Shown here in pieces: positions 11,303 to 20,300 of a stretch of DNA of 64,000 bases. Made by a program: the position numbers and the translations under genes. The notes beneath the pieces are model-generated. The model did no database searches and was not told where the DNA came from. It was given only the letters and a program-made list of their open reading frames with translations. Source of the DNA: Romanomermis culicivorax (lineage: Eukaryota > Nematoda > Enoplea > Mermithida > Mermithidae). Numbering within the stretch: the stretch's first letter is position 1; each line of letters starts with the position of its first letter. The stretch is taken from NCBI GenBank assembly GCA_963922205.1, contig CAWUHX010000084.1, forward strand, positions 1,054,001-1,118,000, written 5' to 3'.

Positions 11303-12772
11303 TTACGGGTCAGAGACCTCTGCAACAAGATGTGGGTCAATGAGATCTTGTGTAAAATCTCGGTTTGTTGATGGAATCAACAATGGTGCCATCTCAATGA
11401 CCTGGGAAGTGAAAGGTACCTCCTCTGCTTCAGTAGGCTGAGCAGGTGACACGTAACGTCTGAGCTGATTGACATGCACAGTATCTTCCTGGTCAGTCTC
11501 AAGTCGAATGGTGACATTGGGATATGCCACCTTTGTTACAAAGTGGGGCCCATCATAAATGGGCAGCAATTTAGGCGTTAGGCCACGTTTGCTGGTGGTG
11601 CGCAGTTTGAGCACCTGATCCCCAACCTTGTATGAGACATCTCGTGCCATGCCGTCGTATGACCTGGCATAAGATGCCTGTGATCTCTTGATTCGGCTCT
11701 GGATCATGGTCAAGGCATTTGTAAAATGCCGTTTGACCTCCATATCATAAGTAGAAACATCTATGATATGGGCTGGAGGGTTGAACAAGAGCGCCGCATC
11801 AACAGGTAGCATGGGCATACGACCATACATGAGCTCAAAGGGTGAATATCCTGTGGACTCATTCATGCTAATGTTGACGGCGAACACAGAATACAGCAGG
11901 TGTTCATCCCAATCAGTATGACCTTGGTGGACATACATACATAACCGTGTAGCTAGCGTTTGATTAGCTCTTTCCACTTCTCCGTTTGTCATCGAGTGAT
12001 AAGCGGTGGAGTGGATTTTCTTAGTTGAACAAATGGCAGTGATTTCAGTCATCAGTTTGGACGTGAAATCAGTACCATGATTAGACTGAAGAATCTGCGG
12101 TGCCCCATGCCTGCAGACAATTTGTGTAACAAAAAGTCGTGCTATGGTTTGTGCAGTAATGTCCGCAGTAGCGAAAGCTTCAACCCATTTAGTAAAGTAG
12201 TCTATAAAGACTACAATAAAACGGTTTCCACTTTCACTAGTGGTCATTGGTCCCATACAGTCGACACCGACTCGGTGAAACGGCCCAGTAATGGTAATCG
12301 GTTTCAGAGTTGCATGGGTCTTTTGTCTCGCAGGTTTATTCTGTTGGCAAAAATCACACCCCTGACAAAAGGACTTGACGTCCGCACTGAGGGAAGGCCA
12401 GTGGTACCTGCGGGCTATAAGCCTCGCGGTACGTTTCGCACCAAAGTGTCCAGCAAGAATGTCGTTATGGTGAGCCTCAATAATGGTAGTAACCATTGAT
12501 CGAGGGACAATAATCTTGTTGGACTCGCCTGTCCACTTCTGAAGGATGTTATCCAACAGGTGGTAGCCATTAACATCATTCTGGTCACCATAGGGTTTTA
12601 GTGACCTAAGAATGGAGGCTAATTCCGGATCCTCAAATTGAGTTGCGAGAAGGTCATGGTGCTGCACATCCTGTGATATCTCTGTATAAGACTCAGACCT
12701 CGCCAGGTGCTGCGCACCATCGGTGGTCCTTTGGGATGATCTTGCCAGGTGCTGCACACCATCGGAGATCAT
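11303..12772 (-). pseudogene. Element 1 integrase (pol C-terminal part)
   Basis: Retroviral-type integrase that would insert the cDNA copy into host DNA. The 489-residue frame has an N-terminal zinc-binding HHCC module (histidines near 102 and 109, CQGCDFC near 136-142), then the catalytic core with the first Asp in GVDCMGP (171) and the Glu in GEVERANQ (266). The second catalytic Asp position reads QSNHGTDF (231), Asn where Asp is expected, so this copy is probably inactive. A GPH/F-type module (YDGPHFV) and a C-terminal tail follow, as in Ty3/gypsy integrases. The frame is shifted relative to the RNase H frame upstream. The first ATG here is not a natural start, because integrase is released from a polyprotein. 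Confidence 0.88.
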
Positions 12773-12815
12773 TTGAGATGTTTCGCCTGGTGCTGAGCAC
12801 CATCGGAGATCATCA
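12690..12815 (-). repeat. Short tandem repeat in the RNase H-integrase linker
   Basis: Three or four copies of a unit around GCCAGGTGCTGCACACCATCGG, spaced about 40-50 bp, encode repeated Asp-Gly-Ala-Gln-His-Leu-Ala-Arg-like peptides. The reading frame changes here between the RNase H side (ending at 12769) and the integrase side. Expansion or contraction of the array is a simple explanation for the shift. Confidence 0.65.
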
Positions 12816-13300
12816 TAACTTCTCCCTCGGGTCTGTATAGGGGAGTATCATCGATACTCTCACGGGCAAGGGAATTAGGATCAGGAAGGCGTGATAATGC
12901 GTCAGCATTACCATTAGACCGACCTTTTCGCGGCTGAATTGTCAGTTTGAATTCAGCTAACACGAGGCCCCACCGAGCTATCCCGGACGAAGGGTTCGGT
13001 TTCTCCAACACAGCCTTAACAGCAGTGTGATCGGTCTAAACGACCACCTCATGTTGAAAGAGGTAAGGCCGAAAGTGCTTGACGAAATGGACAACAGCGA
13101 GAGTCTCTAACTCCGTAATAGTGTAGTTCTTCTCAGCTGCTGTTAACCTTCTACTGGCGTACACAACAGGATGGTCGTATCCATTTTCATCTAACTGGCT
13201 CAGAACTGCTCCTATCCCCGAAATACTTGCATCAGTTTGAAGTATGAAGGATTTCGTAAAGTCGGGATGGCGCAGAACAGGAGGGTTCATCAACAGCCTT
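12816..13300 (-). pseudogene. Element 1 RNase H domain
   Basis: RNase H of a Ty3/gypsy pol, which degrades RNA in the RNA-DNA hybrid during reverse transcription. Visible motifs are FILQTDASISGIGAVL (first catalytic Asp), YTITELETLAVV (Glu), a TDH-containing strand, and NADALSR near the C-terminal end. An in-frame TAG at about 13036-13038 sits just before TDH and interrupts the domain. The frame is otherwise continuous on both sides of it, so a single base change may be responsible. Confidence 0.88.
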
Positions 13301-14177
13301 CGGAAACGCCTATAATAAGACACAAGACCAAGTAAAGACTTGATGTCTTTGGTGTTTGGTGGAATGGGTAGATCCTGGACGGCAGCCAATTTGACTTTAT
13401 CTGGCTTGAGACCTTTCTGTGAGATACGGTACCCTAGATATTCTACCTCGGAGTGCGAAAACTTGCACTTGCTCAGTCTGAGCTTCATTCCACCCTGACG
13501 GAGATGCGTAAACACATCCGTCAAGCGCTCAAGCATCTGGGTGTGAGAGTTCCCGAACACCAAGATGTCATCGAGATAGGTCAGTGCCATGCGCCACTGC
13601 AATCCTGTGAGAAGCAGGTCCATGAGACGTTGAAACTTCTAGGTGCATTGCAAAGACCAAAAGGCAGATAGTTGAACGCATAAAGTCCAATAGGCGTATT
13701 AAATCCAATTTTCTCCTTGTCTGCCTCGGCAATAGGTATAGACCAGTAGGCGTTAGCCTGATCAAGGGTAGTAAAGTATTTCATACCCTTGAGTGTGTCG
13801 AGGATATCATCAATCCGTGGGAGAGGATAAACAACCTTTTTCGTGACCTCGTTAAGACCACGAAAGTCTACACACATCCGGTGTGACCCATTTTTCTTGT
13901 GAACCAGGACGGTGTTAGTAGCCCAGGGTGAGGTACTAGGCCGAATGATGCCTTTTTCCTGGAGCGCTTTGACTTCCTGTATGATGAGATCCTTTTCCTT
14001 GGGCGCGGTGCGGTAAGGGAAACGGCGGACTGGTCGAGCGTCACCCGTGCTGATCTCGTGGTGCACGAGGTCAGTGGAACCTGTGTCCTTTTCATCAATA
14101 GCATAGAGGTCAGTGAATGCGACCAGTAGGTCGAGCAACGCCATTTTATCCTGTGAGGAGATATCTGAGGATATCAC
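13301..14177 (-). pseudogene. Element 1 reverse transcriptase, frameshifted
   Basis: RNA-dependent DNA polymerase of a Ty3/gypsy element. Palm and finger motifs are clear: SPWATNTVLVHKKNG, RMCVDFRGLNEVT, FTTLDQANAYWSIPI, FGLCNAPRSF, and the catalytic YLDD in ALTYLDDILVF, followed by the VEYLGYRIS and LLGLVSYYRRF stretches. The frame breaks between FGLCNAPRSF and the YLDD part (overlapping open frames at about 13623-13581), a one-base-type shift inside the palm domain. The upstream border is a lone in-frame TAG at 14193-14195 separating it from the protease. This copy cannot make an intact enzyme without frame correction. Confidence 0.92.
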
Positions 14178-14192
14178 AGCATTCGCCTCAAC

Positions 14193-14900
14193 CTACATAC
14201 GGTCAAGAATGGTATCAGACTTGACCACCGATCCCTGTGAGGAATCAGTGTGCATCTGCACATGACCGATGGTCGTGTGCGGGTAGAGAACCACTGAGTG
14301 TGTACTTGGGTTGACTACCTGTAGGGGTATGCTACCATTAGTCACAGTACTCACAGTACCAGCAAAGTACACACTGTGTTGTTGTCCCAAAAGAGGCTTA
14401 GGAAAGAAAGCTACTTCGGGTACAGTTGCGTATAATGCAGGTACAGGTGCAGTAAATTGTGTCAACGAGCGAGGCTCAAGGACAATCAACTCCTGCAAGG
14501 GTAGTGCCCCACGAGCGGAAGGACGATTGTGAATGAGGCCCTCACACCGAACCCAAAGTTCCTTGAACTGAAGAAAGGATTTCTCCCAGTTCAAGCTGAT
14601 GCAATTGAACCGTCCGAGGAAGTTCGTCCCCAAGACTAGTTCAGCTGAACAATTCTCTTTAACTTGGACCTGAATCCGTTCAGAGACATCAGCCACTGTC
14701 ACCGTGACATAGGCAGCGCCTAGCAGTAGAATCGGAGACCCATTGGCTGCTATTGGGTGGGCCCTAGTCTCTGTGAGTACCAAGTCGGGTAACTGAACTG
14801 CCAACTTGTGATCCATGAGCGAGAAAACTGCTCCTGTATCAATTAGAGCTTTGGCTTCCACCCAATTAATCAGTAGAACTCTGATATGAGGGGTCCTCAT
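14193..14900 (-). pseudogene. Second aspartic protease domain of element 1 (pol-side)
   Basis: A retropepsin-like frame of 235 residues directly upstream of RT, the normal place for a Ty3/gypsy protease. The active-site loop reads ALIDTGAVFSLMD (Asp-Thr-Gly at 21-23), and the C-terminal signature reads ELVLGTNFLGRF (about 87-97). These are the two hallmarks of a single-domain retropepsin that would act as a dimer on the polyprotein. The rest of the frame is a linker toward RT. It is in the same frame as RT with one TAG between them (14193-14195). The likely start is upstream in the polyprotein. It coexists with another retropepsin domain encoded about 1 kb upstream. Confidence 0.85.
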
Positions 14901-15396
14901 TTCAATTTCGGTAGAGAGCTGATACTACATGACCTGGGTCAGGCATGGAGTCATCAAAGCTCGACTCTGGCGCATCGGTTGGCCTTGGTATTGGCAAACC
15001 AGTGCGTCAGAGTAATCCTACCAGAGCATAACCAACCGAGGCTTCCAGATTGGTCCCAAGAGTGAGATGAACCTAAACAGTAAGTACATGATCCGATCTT
15101 TCCCCGGAGCTCTGAGTAGCTCCTAATGATTCGACCTCAGCATCAGAGAGTGGTGGCACCTCTAGTACAGGGGATGCAGGTGCATCAGAATCACTAGGCT
15201 CGCGAAAACGGCCTTTCTCTAGTGTAACCGGAGAAACTCCAGGCGGGGGTCGAGGGCAGTTTGACCCTGACCTGGTCATAAAGTGACCACTGGCCCGTCT
15301 AGAAGAGGTCTGACTACCTCTGGTTGACCCACGGGATGAGGCAACTGAGGAAGCTCGCGAGTGTGGCCGAGAAATGGACGAAGTCCTTGATCTGGA
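14901..15396 (-). other. Element 1 linker between the two proteases
   Basis: About 500 bp with only a short open frame (15279-15073, 68 residues, Pro/Ser/Glu-rich). The composition suggests a disordered polyprotein linker broken by frame changes. No domain is recognised. Confidence 0.45.
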
Positions 15397-16488
15397 TCAG
15401 GACCTGGACCTGTGGGAGGCCCTTGATAGTGAACGTGGGTTCTCCCACCAGGGTTCGACCTGATCAATCTCAGCTGCTGTCAAAAGAAGTGGCAGTTCGA
15501 CCGCATTCAATCGACAGACCTGTTGTTGGTAATCAAACGTGATATTCTGGAATTGTTCTAGAAAGTCCAATCCGAGAATCAGATCGATTGGTGCCCTGAA
15601 AGGAGACGTAGTCTTACACACATGGAGATGTATATCCACTCTAGTGTGTGGCTGACGGGTTCCGGGCAACATGATCTCATACGGTCCCGATAGGAGAGTA
15701 TGGACAGCTTTCCCATTAATACTCATCAATGGGTTAAAGTCATGTTGTTGCTGGAAAGCCATCCCCACCTTTGGACTTTCTTTAATCAAGGCTTTGTGAA
15801 GGTGTTGACTAATGATGGTCCGTGGACAACCAGTGTCAAGGAAAGCAGGAGTTTCCTTGTGGTCAACCAGTATGACAAAACACGGAGTGATCCTGTCTAA
15901 CTGGGTTGGCACATCGTTCTGCACGTAGTGAAAACCTACCCAATGCTGCACTTTCCGGAGGAGGTTCAGCGGAGAGTATAGGCTAACAAACCGAACCTGT
16001 CTCTTCCGCAGGCGGTAACTGAGGTAATAGGAGATCCCAATGTAGATGAGAAATCCTGTACCGGCCAGCACTGCCAGCGTGATAAGTGTGTTAAAGATCA
16101 ACTGCACTGGCCCACTCAAAAGAGACTGTAAGCCCTGTATGAGGTTGTGCTGCTGACCAGTAATCACATGGTTTGCTGCCAGACCAACACCTTCCAGTGA
16201 GGCTTTGATGTCAGTCCCTACCCCTGCAACCGCTTGATAAATAGTATCTGGTTGGAGGGATAGACCAGCGGTATAATTTACCAACCGGTCCAAGACTGCT
16301 TCAATTTGCTCAGTCTTGTAAACGTATTGTTTAAAGAAAGCGAAACTTGAAGGGGTCATTGCCAACTGATCGTGAAAGAGCGCAGGAGCGTCAAAGTGAG
16401 TGACGTTGAAGCACTGTTTCCAGAACAGTTCAAGCCGAATGTGGCTCACATGGACCATGCCAGACTCAGTAAACCAGCCCAAGTGATT
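15397..16488 (-). pseudogene. Env-like anchor region fused to an aspartic protease
   Basis: A continuous frame following the env-like ectodomain after a single in-frame TGA (16489-16491), so the two were probably one reading frame. Counting from 16482 (a TTG codon), residues 1-125 look like a membrane-proximal region, including an NYT glycosylation site. Residues about 127-154 form a long hydrophobic span ending in the basic YRLRKRQ, a typical single transmembrane anchor with a cytoplasmic basic stop. After ~50 residues comes a retropepsin-like domain: AFLDTGCPRTII (Asp-Thr-Gly 216-218) and DLILGLDFLEQF (about 300-311). Placing a protease on the cytosolic side of an envelope anchor is odd. 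Splicing or loss of an intervening stop could also have joined them. Both domain calls are by motif only. Confidence 0.75.
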
Positions 16489-17892
16489 TCAGAAAATCCT
16501 CATAAAGTGATGGTCACACGGCACTTTTGGGCTGAATTTAGTGAGATCTGAGCCACCAGGGGTGGCAAAATAAAGGGTACCGCCAACCTGTACGGGTAGA
16601 TACTTGTAACAGTTGTCCCCCACTGAATACGAATGGTAGACATAAGTGGGGTTGACCTTTTGACATGGCCATATCGTCAGTGCTTCACCTGTAAATTCCG
16701 CCATCAGATCATTCCTTTGAAGGAATGCCCGGGCTCCTAGTGTAGGGTCAAAACAAAGCAACTGCCAAGTCAGATCAAGGTAGCACTGAGCATGAGAACA
16801 CAACTCAAGCCACATAAATCGAAAATTGTTAATTTCCGATTCTTTGATCTGCTGAGCCAGGTAGTTCAGTTTGGCATTGACGGGGTCAGGGATGGAGTCC
16901 TTTGCCAATCCAAACAACCTCTGGGTCAAAATAAATCTTCCGTGGATGCGTAGAAGAAGACCCTGATCCATTCGTACTGTGTTCAACCAGAGGTCAGGAC
17001 ACAACCGAAACATGCGAGAGTTTCCCGGGATCTTCAGGGCAACCTGCAAATCATCGATGATGATATGGTTCCCTGATACAGACGCAGTGTAACTACCCTG
17101 AGGTTGATAATGACACTGTACTGTAAAGTTTGCAGCAGGCCAAACAATTACCCCCTCAAGAGTAGTGCATTGACCTGCAGTGGGACTGCATCCACCTACA
17201 TCTCCTAAGGTACTTAGAGCTGTAGTGCCATCCCACGAAGCGACCCATCCCTGCTCAATGAAGAGGTTAGCCACTCTCTTGCAGACGTCATTGCAGCACC
17301 ATGAGTACATCACCTCCAATGTTTGGTTAGTGCTATAAAAGCCAGGACATATCTCCACAAGCTTTTGTAAACCAAACACCTTCATGCGATGCACCAGTGT
17401 ACACGCCGCAGGCGCTAGATGCTGAGTGGTAATGAGGTTTGCAGTAATGCCCCTAGATCCGAAAAAACCAGTGTTAGTACATACCTTATGGTTTCGCCAA
17501 GTACATTTCCATGCTAAAGTGGTGATTGGATCAGAAATAGGCACATATACTGTAACATTCATGCGTCCTGCACTCCACGAAGATTTTGGTGGCTTGCATT
17601 CAACTTTTTGAGGTAACTCAAGTGGATGACCGCTTCTTGAAAGATCACAAAATGGGTATTGAGTAGCATGTGTTGCGGAGCTCATTCCTAAGAACAGTAG
17701 TGTCACAAAGGCCCAATTTATTATATGCAGAATATTTACAAATGGTGCTCGTAAATATACACCAAAATGTACAGTTTTCACTCCTCGGGCGGCTTCATTC
17801 TTCGTCATCATCATCATCGGACGATATCGGATCCTCTCCGGGGAAGTTGATGACCAAGCCTCCCCATGGGTGGACTTCGCGAAGAACGCCAA
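16489..17892 (-). pseudogene. Env-like surface glycoprotein ectodomain
   Basis: A cysteine-rich secreted or membrane-type protein frame. The open frame begins at a TTG, but a run of four Met codons at about 17817-17806 offers natural starts. It is followed by a hydrophobic segment (FVTLLFLGMSSATHA) with a plausible signal cleavage after THA. The ectodomain of about 390 residues has many cysteines and NxS/T sites (for example NVT, NQT, NFT), and the run CTNTGFFGSRG suggests a conserved folded region. A TGA at 16489-16491 ends it just before the stretch holding the transmembrane anchor. It is analogous to env genes of errantivirus-like and nematode env-bearing retroelements. Which viral fusion-protein class it descends from cannot be told by eye. 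It lies upstream of pol, unlike standard env. Confidence 0.72.
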
Positions 17893-18367
17893 TCTTCGGG
17901 GACCGCGGGACGGTTGCCGTCAGAAATGGTGATGCCTCAGTGATGCTGAGGTCGTTGTTGATGGCGCGCAACGGTTCTCCAAAGGCATAGGTGACCGGTT
18001 GCTGTTGAGCGATCGCGGCCAGTGTTTGGGCTCCTGTCGTCCTTGTTGTTGGTGACGTATCAACAACTGCTGTGGGCCCCACGTTGCGACTGGCTTCCTC
18101 CACAGCCCGGCGGACGGCGTCCACTGCCGGTGATGACGGTTCACCGTCCAACAGGATCTTGTCCACTGGGATGGTGCGAATAGTTCTGTTGGCAATAAAC
18201 TCGAGCGCCCGTCGAGCGATGTCGGGTCCCAATATCCGCAACGCTGCTGGCTCCGATAGCACCATGTCGGCAGCCATAAGCACCTCAACCTCGAATGGCT
18301 CGTTGAGTAGCGCCCATGGGAGGTGCGGATATTTCTTGGCCAAATCCCTTGACCACATGGCCCGCAT
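17795..18367 (-). CDS. Acidic-tailed 190-aa ORF between gag and env
   Basis: Starts at a true ATG and stays open for 190 codons. It is rich in Ala/Pro/Arg/Val with predicted helices in the first ~90 residues, then a Thr/Gln/Pro-rich middle and a final run of five Asp and two Glu. No signal peptide or transmembrane span is visible. Its last ~23 bases overlap the Met-run that could start the env-like frame, so the two are stacked in different frames; the acidic tail and the Met run come from the same GAT repeats. It follows gag and a candidate 86-bp intron (18391-18476). It may be a gag-derived, matrix-like or accessory protein. No family was recognised. Confidence 0.5.
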   Translation of the reverse strand: MRAMWSRDLAKKYPHLPWALLNEPFEVEVLMAADMVLSEPAALRILGPDIARRALEFIANRTIRTIPVDKILLDGEPSSPAVDAVRRAVEEASRNVGPTAVVDTSPTTRTTGAQTLAAIAQQQPVTYAFGEPLRAINNDLSITEASPFLTATVPRSPKIGVLREVHPWGGLVINFPGEDPISSDDDDDEE

Positions 18368-18390
18368 CGCATCAGTGACGGATGAGGAAT

Positions 18391-18476
18391 CTGTAAATGA
18401 GAAATCATTAAAGCCGGTGACTTATAAGGATATCTGATTTTCAGACCTGAAATGTCCTAAAAAGAAGGTAGTTTAC
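18391..18476 (-). other. Candidate 86-bp intron in element 1
   Basis: On the minus strand the donor ATAG|GTAAAC (exon end 18477) and the acceptor TTTCTCATTTACAG|ATTCC (exon resumes at 18390) match animal splice consensus, and the length suits a small invertebrate intron. It lies exactly between the end of the gag frame and the start of the 190-residue ORF. Joining does not directly extend the present gag frame into that ORF, so it may serve a subgenomic message or be coincidental. Confidence 0.4.
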
Positions 18477-19351
18477 CTATCAGATTCATCGATTCCAATT
18501 GACTGATGACCTCCAACACGGAGTCCGTAGGAATTCGGGGTGGCGGTTTTTGGGCGATAGCATGCACCGGGGGGCGCCTGTGTACCTTCCGTCGGTCGAT
18601 ACGATGGGATTACCCTGACGTTGCCAGTCGTTTTCAGTGTCGTTGATGGGTTTACGTTGACCAGCATTGCGTTTTTCGGTGGCGGCAGCGGAAAGGCTGA
18701 CGATGGAGTCAATGCCCAAACCACTGCGGCAGCTGAAAACCCAATACTGATTACACAGACAGGATAACACAGTTGTGAGTGATCCGCCAGATGTTCAGCC
18801 AGAACTTCATTATCCAGATCAAACAGATTTGGATGAGCAAGACCATCGGTAGCCCCTACAGTATTATTTTGCCGTGGAGGTGACTGATATTGGTTCCCTG
18901 TCCGGTGAGGAGTTGGATTAGCATAACGCCGAAAATTTCCACTTGCTCCCTGAGGAGAGTAACCAGAATTACCAAAGTTAGTCTCACCAGGCAATGTCGA
19001 AATCCGATTTGGGCAGGCCGAAGCCCTGTGCACTCGTAACTTTTGGCAATGCAGGCAGGGTCTGTCGCATCGGTTGGTCGGGTGCGCTCTTGTTCGACAA
19101 AAATAGCAACAGCTGGCGCCGGTGGCCGTGGTGGTGCTAGGGCCGGCGCTATTGGGATGTTGGGCCTGGCAATTAGCGTCATTGTGGGTGCAGCTTCCAT
19201 GGTAGGAGCACAATTGTAAATGTGCCCCTGACTGGCGATCGCCAGCGGTCTGGACACGCATCAACAGCGTCGTTGATGGCGTGGAATTTCTTGGAGGCAG
19301 CGCCGTTTGCTGAGCGGTAAGTCGGGCAATGTGAGCTGTAAGCCGGGCCAT
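18473..19351 (-). pseudogene. Element 1 gag, nucleocapsid part with two zinc knuckles
   Basis: The C-terminal portion of gag. Residues about 100-135 contain CYFCRTRAHPTNRC, a CX2CX4HX4C knuckle, and then CLHCQKLRVHRASAC, a CX2CX5HX4C variant. Such knuckles bind genomic RNA in retroviral and Ty3/gypsy nucleocapsids. The N-terminal part of the frame is Thr/Ala-rich, and the region after the knuckles is Gln/Asn/Pro-rich with a short hydrophobic stretch. The frame differs from the capsid part at 20124-19621, so at least one frameshift separates them in this copy. Confidence 0.8.
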
Positions 19352-19620
19352 CTCCGATTGTAAACATCAAATTTCGTCAGACGGCGTTGCCGGCGGACCT
19401 TGAGCAGTGCCCCTTTGATTCGACACTGACCTGACATTGTCTGCAGTCCTTTGTTCTGAAGAGAAAACAGCATTAGATGGGACAGTATACCTAATCTCAT
19501 CCCGAAAAATTTGCGATTCCACGTAACAGGCTGCTTTGAGGGTCTCTTTAAGAGTTGTAAACTCCCTGAACTTAATACTATCTCAAAGGACTGGTTTCAA
19601 CCCTCTCAGAAAGATAGGTT

Positions 19621-20124
19621 TTACAATTGAATCCCTAATGTCAGTCGCGAGATCCGGATAAGCCACTCTGGACAGTCTCTTAAGGTGCTCAACTCAGTCG
19701 GCTTCAGCAGGCGATCCTGGATCAACTGCTGATGCAGATCTGAGTCACGCCCTACTGGAAAGTCTTTCCTCAGAAAAGCTGTGAACTCTTCGTAGCGGGT
19801 AGACTGCGGAGTACTACTGCTAAAGTCCCAGTAGGATGCGAGAGCAGGACCTGTTAGGCAAGACTCCAGAAACGCGATTTTATATGCATGATCCGTTTCT
19901 GTTACTCCTTGAAGTGTAAAGAAATGGGTCAAGTGAGATATAAAATCCATTATGGACTCACCAAAAGCAGCTGAAAAGGCAGGAGGGGCCATGAAGCTGG
20001 ACACAGGTGGGTGCCTTCTGCCATTCATAGCCTCCAGCTTTTGGTTGAGTGGCCCAAGGGCATTCTCAAATGCAGCTGGGACCTTATTCTCAATCTGTGA
20101 AGGTAAATCAACTTCTGACTTCAT
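19621..20124 (-). pseudogene. Element 1 gag, capsid part
   Basis: A Retrotrans_gag-like capsid segment: FGESIMDFISHLTHFFTLQG, YKIAFLESCLTGPALASYW, then YEEFTAFLRKDFP and LHQQLIQDRL, the usual helical order of Ty3/gypsy capsids. The frame is open upstream of the first ATG to about 20300, where TTTCACAAAATAG|AGAC could be a splice acceptor, so the true start may lie further 5'. Downstream, the same protein sequence seems to continue in another frame (19620-19500) with a stop, so the copy is frameshifted before the zinc knuckles. Confidence 0.8.
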
Positions 20125-20300
20125 AGATGAGAATTTGTCTTCCTGTAAGGTATCTAAGACTGATAATCGTGCCTGTGAAGCTATACGATCAAACTGAATA
20201 GAGAGGGGCTCACTTGTCTGCTTAATCTTAGTACTAAGGCGACAGGAACGTCTAGGTGTCTCTATTTTGTGAAAGTGAAGTAAGTGTTACTTTTGTAGTC

